The position numbers and the translations under genes were made by a program. This document shows positions 26,155 through 34,862 of a stretch of 64,000 nt of DNA, piece after piece. Under the pieces are notes generated by a model. The model worked only from the letters and a program-made list of their open reading frames with translations, was not told where the DNA came from and did not search any database. The stretch is taken from contig NZ_CP163435.1 of the NCBI RefSeq assembly GCF_041051975.1, forward strand, positions 5,551,001 to 5,615,000, read 5' to 3'. Source of the stretch: Streptomyces sp. R21 (lineage in GTDB: Bacteria > Actinomycetota > Actinomycetes > Streptomycetales > Streptomycetaceae). The first letter of the stretch is position 1. Every line of letters starts with the position of its first letter.

Positions 26155-26739
26155 CTACAGATTGCCCATCGGCTCGATGTCCGTCTTCCTCGGCTCGCCC
26201 CAGATGCGCAGCACCTCGTAGTCGGTGAACTCGTGGACCAGGCGGTAGGCCATGGCGGGCTGGGGGACTCTGCGCTGGGCGGTGAGGTAGGCCTCGGCCT
26301 CGTTGCGGTCGCGGCGGGGGGTGCCGCAGAGCTGCCAGGTCTGGCCGGTCCACATCTCCGGGAGCCAGCGCTGCTGGGGCTGCGGGCGGTCGGCCCGGAC
26401 CCCATAGCGGGAGTGGCCCTGCTCGGGGTGGGTGTCCCGGGCGGCTCGGGCGCTCGCGTACGCGCCGTTGACCTGGGAGCGGCGGGCGGCGCGGCGGCGG
26501 GTCTCGCACAACAGGCACAGGTCGGAGGCGTCCTCGTCGACCGGGCCCTGCGGGTGCTCGGCGCAGCGGGTCGTGGGCGCCGCCGTGGTCACGGTCTCCT
26601 CCAGCAGGTCCAGCGCCCGCTTCAGATCGGCCTTCACCTCGTGCAGCTTGGCGTCGGGGGTGTCGGCGTTCAGGGCGTCCCCGTGCTCGCCGAGGACCCG
26701 CAGAGCCCGGCCCAGGGCGGTGAGTTGGGCGTGGTTCAC
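26155..26739 (-). CDS. Hypothetical protein with Cys/His motif
   Basis: 194 residues from GTG 26739 (AGGAAGG about 10 nt upstream). The N-terminal ~60 residues form a likely helical bundle (LTALGRALRVLGEHGDALN, LKRALDLLEETVTT). A possible zinc-binding stretch CAEH...CLLC follows, then a basic segment. The C-terminal part (MWTGQTWQLCGTPRRDRNEAEAYLTAQRR, LVHEFTDYEVLRIWGE) has no assignment I can make. It is divergent from the lipoprotein at 26971 and upstream of the kinase gene on the same strand. Confidence 0.7.
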   Translation of the reverse strand: MNHAQLTALGRALRVLGEHGDALNADTPDAKLHEVKADLKRALDLLEETVTTAAPTTRCAEHPQGPVDEDASDLCLLCETRRRAARRSQVNGAYASARAARDTHPEQGHSRYGVRADRPQPQQRWLPEMWTGQTWQLCGTPRRDRNEAEAYLTAQRRVPQPAMAYRLVHEFTDYEVLRIWGEPRKTDIEPMGNL

Positions 26740-26970
26740 GAGGTTCGCACCTTCCTTGCGGTGTGCACAGCAGTGTTCACACGGGAGCTCTCCGGTGTCC
26801 GGGTGACGCCGACGGTCGCTCCCCCAGGGTAGGAGGGGACCGCTTGTGACGCGTCGCCTCCTTTCGACCGATCCGGTCCGCGGGTGACTTTGGGGTGGAT
26901 TCACCGGTATGCCTGGGGCTCCGGATGCCACCATGGGCGTCATTGCGGGCGGCATGAAACGGGGAAACGC

Positions 26971-27879
26971 ATGCGTGGACGAGTACGGGGCCTTCGCGGG
27001 CCGAGGCGTGGAGCGGTGGCCGCTGTGGTCGTCGCGGCGTGTCTGGGGCTGGCGGCGTGCGGAGGTTCCTCGCAGCCGCTGACGCGGGGCGGGAAGAGCG
27101 GCTCGGCGAGCGCGGGCGGGGCTGGGGACGGGTCCGGGGCCGGTTCCAGCGCGAGTCCCAGCGGCGGCGGTACGGCGTCGGCCTCGGGGCAGGGCGGGCA
27201 GGTCTACATCGACTTCGCGCCCGAAACCTCCAGCAGCGGAGCCGACCTGGAGCGCACCGCCACGTTGATGCGGAAGCGGGCGAAGGCCCTGCGGCTCGGC
27301 GGGGTCGAGATCACGGTCCGCGGCCGGGAGATCTCGGTGTCGGGGCCCGCGAGCAGCCAGGAGACCCTGCGGTCCCTCGGCTGGACGGCCGAGCTGGGCT
27401 TCCGCCCCGTCCTGAGCGCACAGCCGGTGGACAAGGGGCAGTGCCGTGCGGCGGACGCGTCGGCATCGGCGTCGGAGCCGCTCACCGCCTGCGGGAAGAC
27501 CGGCGGTACCTACGTCTCGTACTCCCTGAAGCCGGTCGCCGTCCCCGGCACGGACGTGTCCGCCGCGGAGGCGACCTACGACAAGCAGAGCGGCGCCGGC
27601 TGGCTGGTGCAAATCAAGTTCACGGCGGCCGGATCCAAGCGGTTCGCGCAGGTCACGGGAGAACTGGCCCCACAGCAGCCGCCCGCCAACCAGTTCGCGA
27701 TCGTGGTCGACGGCACCGTGCTGTCCGCCCCGTCCGTCAATCAGGCACTCACCGGCGGCGAGGCCCAGATCTCCGGCTCCTTCACCCAGCGTGAGGCGGA
27801 GGAACTGGCCGCCCAGTTGAACAGCGGCGCGCTTCCGGTGCGGCTGAATGAGCAGAGCGTGTCGCGGATGCGGAGCTGA
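26971..27879 (+). CDS. Lipoprotein with SecD P1-like (SecDF head) domain, copy 2
   Basis: 302 residues. ATG 26971 follows GGGG by 7-8 nt and gives a basic signal peptide with lipobox LAAC; the longer ATG at 26884 has no such fit. A Gly/Ser tether to about residue 78 is followed by the same SecD-P1-like base (LMRKRAKALRLGGVEITV, LGWTAELGFRPV) and head (AGWLVQIKFTAAGSKRFAQVT, NQFAIVVDGTVLSAPSV, GGEAQISGSFT, LNSGALPVRL). It is clearly paralogous to 22887-23804 and in the same orientation, with three genes of opposite strand between them. Confidence 0.8.
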   Translation: MRGRVRGLRGPRRGAVAAVVVAACLGLAACGGSSQPLTRGGKSGSASAGGAGDGSGAGSSASPSGGGTASASGQGGQVYIDFAPETSSSGADLERTATLMRKRAKALRLGGVEITVRGREISVSGPASSQETLRSLGWTAELGFRPVLSAQPVDKGQCRAADASASASEPLTACGKTGGTYVSYSLKPVAVPGTDVSAAEATYDKQSGAGWLVQIKFTAAGSKRFAQVTGELAPQQPPANQFAIVVDGTVLSAPSVNQALTGGEAQISGSFTQREAEELAAQLNSGALPVRLNEQSVSRMRS

Positions 27880-27926
27880 CGCCGAGCGGCGCGGCTGATC
27901 ACCGGGAGCATCGGCACCCGGCGGTG

Positions 27927-29378
27927 TCAGGCCGCCGGGCGCTGCCCGTGTGTCGTCGGCGTCCTCTCCGGCTGCCGCCCTCCGAGGCCGAAGAGGTACG
28001 TCGCCGCGAAGCCCACCACATAGCCGGTCAGCAGTCCGCCCGCGTAGATCGCCGCCGTCGGCCCCAGCCCTCTGTTCCCGGACAGCAGTGGGAACAGCGC
28101 CCAGCCCGAGGGGCCGATCGCCGTGGAGCCGACCCGGTCACCGAGGGTGGAGAAGAAGCCGATGAAGGCGCCGCCCGCCGCGCCGCCCGCGCAGGCGGTG
28201 AGGAACGGGCGGCCGAGGGGGAGCGAGACGCCGTAGATCAGGGGTTCGCCGACGCCCAGCAGGCCCGCGGGGAGCGCCGACCTGATCGTCGTACGGATGG
28301 AGTGGTCGTGGCGCAGGCGGACGTACACCGCCAGTGCCGCGCCGACCTGGCCCGCGCCCGCCATCGCCAGGATGGGCAGCAGGACCGTGTAGCCCTGCTG
28401 CTCGATGAGGGTGGTGTGGATGGGGATCAGGGCCTGGTGCAGGCCCAGCATCACCAGGGGGAGGAACAGGCCGCCGAGGACGAGCCCCGCGAAGGCGCCG
28501 GTGGTGGACAGCAGCCAGTCCGCCGCCGTGCCGATGGCGGAGGAGATCTCGCCGGCCGCGTACATGAGGCCGTAGAGCGTGACCAGGCCGGAGAGGAGGA
28601 CGGTGAGGGTGGGGGTCACCAGGACGTCGAGGGTTTCCGGCACCCAGGTGCGGCACCATCTCTCGACGTACGTCGCGAGGAGCGCGGCCGTCAGTGCGCC
28701 CAGCACCCCGCCCTGACCCGGCGCGAGCGTCATGCCGAACGCCGTCACCTTGGCGACCCCCGCGTACACGATGACCGCCGCCACCGCCCCGCCCAGAATC
28801 GGCGTCCCGCCGAACTCCGTCGCCGTGTTGTAGCCGACGAACACCGCGATCAGCGACATGAAGCCGGAGGCGATGGCCGCCAGGGCGGGCGTGAGCGACG
28901 GCAGCAGGCCGGCGTTGACCAGCAGGCCGCCCAGCCCCGCGATGATCCCGCAGCCGATCAGGGCGGGGATCAGCGGGACGAAGATGTTGGCGATTCGGCG
29001 GAGGGCGAGTTTGAGGGGGGTCGCGTTGCGCTGACGCCGGGATGCCTTCAGATCGGCTCCCCTCGACGCCAGTTCCGCGGCGGTCGAGGTGGCCGATGCG
29101 GTTGAGGCGGTCGAGGCGGCCGATGTGGTCAGCAGCGCCTCGAACTCCGGGGTCACGCGCGCCACCGCTCCCGGGCCCAGCACGATCTGGTACGTGTCGT
29201 CATCCACCACGCCCAGCACGGCGGGGAGTGCCTTCAGCGCGTCCTCGTCGACCAGGGAGCGGTCCCGCAGGCCCAGCCGGAGGCGGGTCATGCAGTGGGC
29301 GACGGAGACGACGTTCGCGGCGCCGCCGACCAGGGGAAGGATCGCGGCGGCCGTGGCGGAGGGGGAAGGAGTGCTCAC
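27927..29378 (-). CDS. PTS EIIBC permease, MurNAc/GlcNAc-type
   Basis: 483 residues. An N-terminal EIIB domain (about 1-85) carries the phosphoacceptor cysteine in SVAHCMTRLRLGL. A linker precedes the EIIC membrane domain (from about 120, roughly ten helices, GVGEPLIYGVSLPLGRPF signature). It imports and phosphorylates a sugar; gene context (murQ and an RpiR regulator directly upstream) points to N-acetylmuramic acid, as for MurP. No EIIA or GlcNAc-type IIA is fused, so it must borrow one. The GTG start has a poor Shine-Dalgarno and lies 16 nt after murQ, so it is probably translationally coupled. Confidence 0.88.
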   Translation of the reverse strand: MSTPSPSATAAAILPLVGGAANVVSVAHCMTRLRLGLRDRSLVDEDALKALPAVLGVVDDDTYQIVLGPGAVARVTPEFEALLTTSAASTASTASATSTAAELASRGADLKASRRQRNATPLKLALRRIANIFVPLIPALIGCGIIAGLGGLLVNAGLLPSLTPALAAIASGFMSLIAVFVGYNTATEFGGTPILGGAVAAVIVYAGVAKVTAFGMTLAPGQGGVLGALTAALLATYVERWCRTWVPETLDVLVTPTLTVLLSGLVTLYGLMYAAGEISSAIGTAADWLLSTTGAFAGLVLGGLFLPLVMLGLHQALIPIHTTLIEQQGYTVLLPILAMAGAGQVGAALAVYVRLRHDHSIRTTIRSALPAGLLGVGEPLIYGVSLPLGRPFLTACAGGAAGGAFIGFFSTLGDRVGSTAIGPSGWALFPLLSGNRGLGPTAAIYAGGLLTGYVVGFAATYLFGLGGRQPERTPTTHGQRPAA

Positions 29379-29394
29379 CCCTTGAGCGTGCTCG

Positions 29395-30342
29395 TCAGGG
29401 CGCCGCCGCCGTGAGCGCCGCGCGCAGATGGCCGCCGCTCTCCTCCAGAAGGCGGGCCGCGGTGGAGCCGTCCACGCCTCCCAGGATGACCAGGATCGCG
29501 TTCTTCACCTCGTCGTCCGTCGCCGCGAGGGCCTTCTCGATCTCCTCGTCGGGGGCGCCCGTGGCCAGCGCGACGATACGGCGGGAGCGGGCACGCAGCT
29601 TCTCGTTCGAGGCGCGTACGTCGACCATCAGGTTCCCGTACGTCTTGCCGAGTCGGATCATCGTGATCGTCGAGAGCATGTTCAGGACGAGCTTCTGCGC
29701 GGTGCCCGCCTTCAGCCGGGTGGAGCCGGTGAGCAGCTCCGGGCCGACGACGACCTCGATGCCGTGGTGCGCGGCGGCGGCCAGCGCGCTGCCCGCGTTG
29801 CAGGACAGGCCGATCGTCAACGCCCCCTGCGCGCGGGCGTGTTCGACCGCGCCGATCGCGTACGGCGTACGGCCCGAGGCGGACACGCCGACCACCGTGT
29901 CGTCGGCGGTCAGCGCCAGCCGCGCCAGGTCCGCCGCCGCCAGCTCCCTGGAGTCCTCGGCGCCCTCGATGGAGGTGACCATGGCCTCGGGGCCGCCCGC
30001 GATCAAGCCCACCACCTGCGACGGGTCGGTGTTGAAGGTGGGCGGGCACTCGGAGGCGTCCAGCACGCCCAGGCGGCCCGCGGTACCGGCACCGGCGTAG
30101 AGAAGACGGCCGCCCTTCGCCATCCGCTCCGCCACACCGTCGATCGCGGCGGCGATGCGCGGGAGCTGCTCGGCGACCGCCGTCGGCACGGTCGCGTCCT
30201 CCGCGTTCATCAGCCGGGTGATCTCCAGCGTCGGCAGCTGGTCGATCTCGGACAGTTCGGGGCGGAACGCCTCGGTGGTCAGCGTCTCCAGCTCGGCCCG
30301 CAGATCGCGGTAGGGGGAGGAGGCGTCGAGGGGGGAGGTCAT
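29395..30342 (-). CDS. murQ: N-acetylmuramic acid 6-phosphate etherase
   Basis: 315 residues, SIS-domain lyase that cleaves the D-lactyl ether of MurNAc-6-P to give GlcNAc-6-P, which NagA (7836-8981) can process. Conserved: YAGAGTAGRLGVLDASECPPTF, IAGGPEAMVTSIEGAEDS, VVGVSASGRTPYAIGA, TAQKLVLNMLSTITMIRLGKTYGNLMVDV, and a UBA-like C-terminus with VKNAILVILGGVDGSTAARLLEESGGHLRAAL. The ATG at 30342 has a GGGGGAGG site. It is the middle gene of murR-murQ-murP. Confidence 0.95.
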   Translation of the reverse strand: MTSPLDASSPYRDLRAELETLTTEAFRPELSEIDQLPTLEITRLMNAEDATVPTAVAEQLPRIAAAIDGVAERMAKGGRLLYAGAGTAGRLGVLDASECPPTFNTDPSQVVGLIAGGPEAMVTSIEGAEDSRELAAADLARLALTADDTVVGVSASGRTPYAIGAVEHARAQGALTIGLSCNAGSALAAAAHHGIEVVVGPELLTGSTRLKAGTAQKLVLNMLSTITMIRLGKTYGNLMVDVRASNEKLRARSRRIVALATGAPDEEIEKALAATDDEVKNAILVILGGVDGSTAARLLEESGGHLRAALTAAAP

Positions 30343-30397
30343 GTACGGCGGCTCTTTCCGGTGTGCGGGAGAAAAGAGGGTGGAGGGCGCGGCGGGG

Positions 30398-31324
30398 CTA
30401 TCGGTGTCCGCCGGCGCGCGGGCTGTGGCGGTGCGCCAGCGCCTCGTAGGAGGCGGACAGCGCGGGCGCCGCCGTCTCGTACGTCCGCTGGGCCACGCCC
30501 ACGAACAGGCAGTCCACGACCAGCAGTTGGCTCGTGCGCGAGGACATCGCGGCCGGGCGCAGCTCGCTCTCGCGGGCCGTGGAGGTGGTGAGGATGTGGT
30601 CCGCGTACTGCGTGACCGGGCCGTCGGGGCGTCCGGTGATCGCCACCGTCGTGGCACCGTGTTCGAAGGCGACGCGGAGGGGTTCGATGACGTCTCCGGT
30701 CGAGCCCGAGTGCGTGATGGCGATCGCCACGTCCTTGGCGCGCAGCTGCACGGCGTTGGTGACGGCGAGGTGCGGGTCGTTGTGCGCGTGGGCTATGAGG
30801 CCTATGCGCAGCAGCTTCTGGGTGAGGTCCTGGGCGACCAGGCCGGACGCGCCCACCCCGTACACATCGATGCGGCGGGCGGCCGCGAGGGCGGTGACGG
30901 CGGCGCCGAGCTGCACCGTGTCGAGCCCGGCGGCCGTGTCGGCGAGGGTCTGCTGCTCGTCGTAGGCGAGCTTGGCGACCACGTCGGCGATGGGGTCGTC
31001 GACCGCGATGTCCGCGGTGACGGCGGGCGCGCGGCCCGACTGCTGCTGGGCGGCGAGCCCGGCGAGGGCGAGGCGCAGATCCCGGTACCCCGGGTAGCCG
31101 AGGAGGCGGGCGGTGCGGACCACGGTCGCCTCGCTGGTGCCGGTGAGCTCGGCGAGGCCGGTGACCGTCAGGGCCGCGCAGCCGGCCGGGTCGGCCGCCA
31201 CGGCCTCCGCGACGCGCTGCATGGAGCGGGTCATCGAGGGGGCCAGCGTCCGTACCTTCGCCGCGAGCGCGGCGGGGGCGGGCGGCGCCTCGCCTGCGAA
31301 AATTTCCTTCACGTCTGGGGTCAC
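30398..31324 (-). CDS. RpiR-family transcriptional regulator (MurR-like)
   Basis: About 308 residues. N-terminal HTH (MTRSMQRVAEAVAADPAGCAALTVTGLAELTGTSEATVVRTARLLGYPGYRDLRLAL) and C-terminal SIS sugar-phosphate-binding domain (IDVYGVGASGLVAQDLTQKLLRIG, AIAITHSGSTGDVIEPLRVA). MurNAc-6-P is the likely effector given murQ and the EIIBC gene downstream. The start is GTG 31324 or, with a better Shine-Dalgarno (GAGGTG, 9 nt), GTG 31312. Candidate operators at 31298-31306 and 31329-31341 suggest autorepression. Confidence 0.88.
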   Translation of the reverse strand: MTPDVKEIFAGEAPPAPAALAAKVRTLAPSMTRSMQRVAEAVAADPAGCAALTVTGLAELTGTSEATVVRTARLLGYPGYRDLRLALAGLAAQQQSGRAPAVTADIAVDDPIADVVAKLAYDEQQTLADTAAGLDTVQLGAAVTALAAARRIDVYGVGASGLVAQDLTQKLLRIGLIAHAHNDPHLAVTNAVQLRAKDVAIAITHSGSTGDVIEPLRVAFEHGATTVAITGRPDGPVTQYADHILTTSTARESELRPAAMSSRTSQLLVVDCLFVGVAQRTYETAAPALSASYEALAHRHSPRAGGHR

Positions 31325-31341
31325 CTCTGAAAGATATTTTC
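31298..31341. promoter_or_regulatory. Putative RpiR operator boxes
   Basis: GAAAATTTC (31298-31306) and GAAAGATATTTTC (31329-31341), both GAAA..TTTC palindromes unusual in this GC-rich sequence, at the start of the regulator gene and facing the divergent gene at 31380. One overlaps the first codons. Confidence 0.5.
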
Positions 31342-31379
31342 CTTTGGGGGATGGGGTCAAGGGTGCGCACAATGGGTGC

Positions 31380-31763
31380 ATGGATCCCATCAGCCCCCTT
31401 GAGCAGGCGTTGCACGCGGCTCGCGCCCTGGTGCTCGCCGACCTGATCGCGGGCCAGGTGGCCGAGGCCGACGTCGTCTCCCTCGTCGAGGAGTCCGTCG
31501 TGCAACGCCGCTGGTGGGTCGAGCAGTGGCCGGAAGGCGCCGGTTACGTCGCCGGGCTGATCGCCCAGGACGTCCAGGACGCCCTTCTCGAACGGTACGG
31601 GCGGTGGCCGCTGTGCCCCGTGTGCGGCTCCGGCGACCCGCACGCCCTCGACGTGGAGCCCGAGTTGGGACCCGACCCGCACTGGGTCTGCCACAAGGCG
31701 GGCGTGCGGGTCGCTTCGGTGGGGGCGCTGGACTCGGCGACCGGCGGGACGCCCCCGTCGTGA
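31380..31763 (+). CDS. Conserved hypothetical protein
   Basis: 127 residues. The N-terminus is an amphipathic helical region (LEQALHAARALVLADLIAGQVAEADVVSLVEESVVQRRWWVEQWPEG). A single CPVCGSGDPH segment in the middle could bind metal. It ends with a stop that overlaps the next start (GTGA), so it is coupled to the DUF4031 gene. Function not recognised; the pair looks like a conserved actinobacterial two-gene unit. Confidence 0.75.
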   Translation: MDPISPLEQALHAARALVLADLIAGQVAEADVVSLVEESVVQRRWWVEQWPEGAGYVAGLIAQDVQDALLERYGRWPLCPVCGSGDPHALDVEPELGPDPHWVCHKAGVRVASVGALDSATGGTPPS

Positions 31764-32038
31764 CGGTGTACATCGATCCGCCGACCTGGCCCGGACACGG
31801 GCGGTTCTGGTCCCACCTCGTCAGCGACGTCTCGTTCGACGAACTGCACGGTTTCGCGGCCGGGTTGGGCGTTCCGTCGCGGGCCTTCGAGCGCGACCAC
31901 TACGACATCCCCTCGCACCGGTACGCCGATGTGGTGGCCGCGGGAGCGGTGGAGGTCAGTAGCCGCGAGGTGGTGCGGCTGCTGACGGACTCCGGGTTGC
32001 GCAGGCCCAAGGGGCGGGCCTGGCCGGGGAGTTCGTAG
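31760..32038 (+). CDS. DUF4031 domain protein
   Basis: 92 residues. TVYIDPPTWPGHGRFWSHLVSDVSFDELHGFAAGLGVPSRAFERDHYDIPSHRY is the typical DUF4031 sequence. The GTG start overlaps the previous stop by 4 nt. No biochemical role is known to me. Confidence 0.88.
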   Translation: MTVYIDPPTWPGHGRFWSHLVSDVSFDELHGFAAGLGVPSRAFERDHYDIPSHRYADVVAAGAVEVSSREVVRLLTDSGLRRPKGRAWPGSS

Positions 32039-32094
32039 CGCCCGGCTCGCGCTGCGGGTGGCCGTACGCCACGAACTCCCGGCGGTGACCGGCG

Positions 32095-32769
32095 TCAGCC
32101 GAAGATGTTGAGCTCCGCCTCTCGCGCCCCCGCCAGCTCGTACCGCGCCCCCACCAGTGGACGCCCCGCGTACAGCCGGATCAGTGTGGCGGCGTCACCG
32201 AGATAGCGCGCCGGAGGCCGGTCCCCCGGCACGCCCCCCAGCCGTAGGGGCGAGTCCACGTCGTCGAGGTCCGCGTGCAGTGGCACACACCCCCGCTCCC
32301 GGGTGATCCGCCCCAGCAGCGCCAGCGCGTGCGGCAGCCCGGAACCCCCGTACGCCCCCGCCACCCCGAACGCCTCCCGCACATCCCCCGCATGCACCCA
32401 CTCCCCGAGCGCCACCGCGTCGAGAACACCACCCGCCTTGGCGATCACCGCCCCGGCCTCGCTCATCCCCCGCTCCAGCTCGTCCACGACCCGCGCATGC
32501 GGCCAGTCGTCCCGCTCGGCGATGTCCCGCTCGTTCGCGGCGGGGCTGAACACGTCCTTCTCGTAGCGGCTCTCCACCACCCGCATCAACGCGGCAGAGC
32601 AGTGCGCCAGCACATCGCGCACGGTCCAGCCGGGACACGCGGTCCGCAACGCGAAGTCGGAGTCGGGGCGCCCCCGCAGCAGCGGTATCAGCGCATCGCG
32701 CTCCACGAGCAGCAGCCGCCCGGGAAGCTCCGGATCACGTACGTCGTCGTACAGCTCGGCAGAAGTCAT
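32095..32769 (-). CDS. Maleylpyruvate isomerase N-terminal (MDMPI/DinB-like) family protein
   Basis: 224 residues of the mycothiol-associated TIGR03083-type family: metal-binding His in CPGWTVRDVLAHCSAAL and a second cluster around ALGEWVHAGDVREAFG. These four-helix bundle proteins often use mycothiol as thiol cofactor, but the reaction of this member is unknown. Divergent from the HD-domain gene, 56 bp apart. Confidence 0.8.
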   Translation of the reverse strand: MTSAELYDDVRDPELPGRLLLVERDALIPLLRGRPDSDFALRTACPGWTVRDVLAHCSAALMRVVESRYEKDVFSPAANERDIAERDDWPHARVVDELERGMSEAGAVIAKAGGVLDAVALGEWVHAGDVREAFGVAGAYGGSGLPHALALLGRITRERGCVPLHADLDDVDSPLRLGGVPGDRPPARYLGDAATLIRLYAGRPLVGARYELAGAREAELNIFG

Positions 32770-32825
32770 GCCCCCACGCTAGGGGCCGAGGGACGGAAGA
32801 CCCGGCCACCCGCGACAATGTCCAC

Positions 32826-33482
32826 ATGGCCGATCACGACGCGCTGCGCGCCCGCTGGCACCGCGCCCTCACCACCGCACGCGACGGCGCCGGCCACCCC
32901 GACCCGGCCCCGTACGCCGACAATCTGCTGAGCCGCTGGTCGGAGCCGCAGCGCCGGTACCACACGGTCGAGCATCTGGCGGCGGTCCTGGATCGCATCG
33001 ACGTGCTGATCGACGTACAGAAGGAGCACGCCGAGGACCCGGACGCCGTCCGTCTGGCGGCCTGGTTCCACGATGCCGTCTACCTGCCGGAACGGTCGAC
33101 GAACGAGGAGCGTTCCGCCCGCCTGGCCGAGCGCGCGCTGCCGGAGGCGGGGGTCTCCCCGGCTCGCACGGCCGAGGTCGCCCGCCTGGTCCGCCTCACG
33201 CTCACGCACGCGCCCGAGCCCGGCGACTCCAACGGTGCCGTGCTCTGCGACGCGGATCTGGCGATCCTGGCGGCGCCGACGGAAACGTACGCCGCGTACA
33301 CGGTCGCGGTCCGCGAGGAGTACGGCTTCGTCCCGGACGAGGCTTTCCGCGCGGGCCGGGCCGCCGTACTCCGCCAACTCCTGGACCTCCCAAGGCTGTT
33401 CACGACGCCCTACGGGGAACGGGAGTGGGAGCCCCGGGCCCGCGAGAACCTCCGGACGGAACTGGCCCAACTGACCGACTGA
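32826..33482 (+). CDS. HD-domain protein (predicted metal-dependent phosphohydrolase)
   Basis: 218 residues. The HD motif elements are YHTVEHLAAVL near residue 43 and AAWFHDAVYLP near 80, with a later CDADLAILAA aspartate, matching the family of small predicted HD hydrolases. No partner or regulatory domain is attached. The substrate is unknown. It starts shortly after the divergent MDMPI gene. Confidence 0.82.
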   Translation: MADHDALRARWHRALTTARDGAGHPDPAPYADNLLSRWSEPQRRYHTVEHLAAVLDRIDVLIDVQKEHAEDPDAVRLAAWFHDAVYLPERSTNEERSARLAERALPEAGVSPARTAEVARLVRLTLTHAPEPGDSNGAVLCDADLAILAAPTETYAAYTVAVREEYGFVPDEAFRAGRAAVLRQLLDLPRLFTTPYGEREWEPRARENLRTELAQLTD

Positions 33483-33555
33483 CACCCGCGCACCGCTGCC
33501 CACCCACCCGCTCAGGGGGGAATGCGCCCCGCCCTTCGCTCCGTTGGACCGTGAT

Positions 33556-34839
33556 ATGCCCGCACCCGCCGCCCGCCCCCGCATGCCCCTCGCCGTCTAC
33601 ATCCTCGGCCTCTCCGTCTTCGCCCTGGGCACCAGCGAGTTCATGCTCTCGGGCCTGCTGCCGCCGATCGCCGACGACATGGACGTCACGATCCCGCAGG
33701 CGGGCCTGCTGATATCGGCCTTCGCGATCGGCATGGTCGTCGGCGCTCCGCTGCTCGCGGTGGCGACGCTGCGGCTGCCCCGCCGTACGACGCTCGTCTC
33801 GCTGATCGCCGTCTTCGGCGTGGGCCAGGTCGCGGGCGCGCTCGCTCCGTCGTACGGCGTCCTGTTCGCGTCCCGGGTGGTCAGCGCGCTCGCCTGCGCC
33901 GGGTTCTGGGCGGTGGGCGCGGCGGTGGCCGTGGCGATGGTGCCGCTGAACGCCCGCGCCCGCGCACTCGCCGTGATGATCGGCGGCCTGTCGATCGCGA
34001 ACGTCCTCGGGGTCCCCGCGGGCGCGTTTCTCGGCGAGCACCTGGGCTGGCGGTCCGCCTTCTGGGCGGTCGGCGCGGCCTCCGCGATCGCACTCGTCGG
34101 CGTCGTCACGCTCATTCCGCGCATCCCGCTGCCCGACGAGAAGCCGCAGCTCAAGCGGGAACTCCGCATCTACCGCGACCCGCAGGTACTGCTCTCCATC
34201 GCGATGATCGCGCTCGCCGCCGGCGGCGTCTTCTGCGCGTTCAGCTATCTCGCCCCGCTGCTCACGGACGTGGCGGGCCTGGACGACGGCTGGGTGCCCA
34301 CGGTCCTGGCCCTGTTCGGGGTCGGCGCGCTGATCGGCACGACGATCGGCGGGCGGGTCGCGGACGCGCACCTCTTCGGCGTACTGCTCACCGGCATCGC
34401 CGCCGACACGGTCGTCCTCGTCGCCCTCGCCCTGCTGGGGCAGTACGCGGTCGCCGCCGTCCTTCTCTCCTTCGCCCTCGGAGTGGCCTGCTTCTACACG
34501 GCCCCGGCGCTCAACGCCCGCATGTTCAACGTCGCGGGCGCCGCGCCCACGCTGGCCGGCGCCACCACCACGGCCGCCTTCAACCTCGGCAACACCGGCG
34601 GCCCCTGGCTCGGCGGCACGGTCATCGACGCGGGCTTCGGCTACACCTCGACGGCGTGGGCGGGAGCGGCTCTGACGGTGGCGGGAATGGGTACGGCGGC
34701 GGTGTCCCTGCGGCTGCAGCGCCGTACGCGGGCGTCACGGGTGGTGATGTCGGCCGAGGGGGCGGAGCGTACGGAGTGCACGGACCTGGCGGACGGCATG
34801 GACCGTACGGATCGGGCGAATAATCCCGAACGCGCCTGA
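33556..34839 (+). CDS. MFS transporter (Cmx/AraJ-type efflux)
   Basis: About 427 residues, 12 hydrophobic segments. The start LAVYILGLSVFALGTSEFMLSGLLPPIADDM is typical of the DHA1 chloramphenicol/sugar-efflux (Cmx, YdhP) group, with motif A-like GAPLLAVATLRLPRRTTL and GVPAGAFLGEHLGWRSAFW. The ATG at 33556 is chosen over a TTG at 33544; neither has a good Shine-Dalgarno. It probably exports a small hydrophobic compound. The C-terminal ~30 residues are an unusual Thr/Asp/Arg-rich cytoplasmic tail. Confidence 0.87.
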   Translation: MPAPAARPRMPLAVYILGLSVFALGTSEFMLSGLLPPIADDMDVTIPQAGLLISAFAIGMVVGAPLLAVATLRLPRRTTLVSLIAVFGVGQVAGALAPSYGVLFASRVVSALACAGFWAVGAAVAVAMVPLNARARALAVMIGGLSIANVLGVPAGAFLGEHLGWRSAFWAVGAASAIALVGVVTLIPRIPLPDEKPQLKRELRIYRDPQVLLSIAMIALAAGGVFCAFSYLAPLLTDVAGLDDGWVPTVLALFGVGALIGTTIGGRVADAHLFGVLLTGIAADTVVLVALALLGQYAVAAVLLSFALGVACFYTAPALNARMFNVAGAAPTLAGATTTAAFNLGNTGGPWLGGTVIDAGFGYTSTAWAGAALTVAGMGTAAVSLRLQRRTRASRVVMSAEGAERTECTDLADGMDRTDRANNPERA

Positions 34840-34862
34840 CCCTGATCACCTATCCTCGCCGC

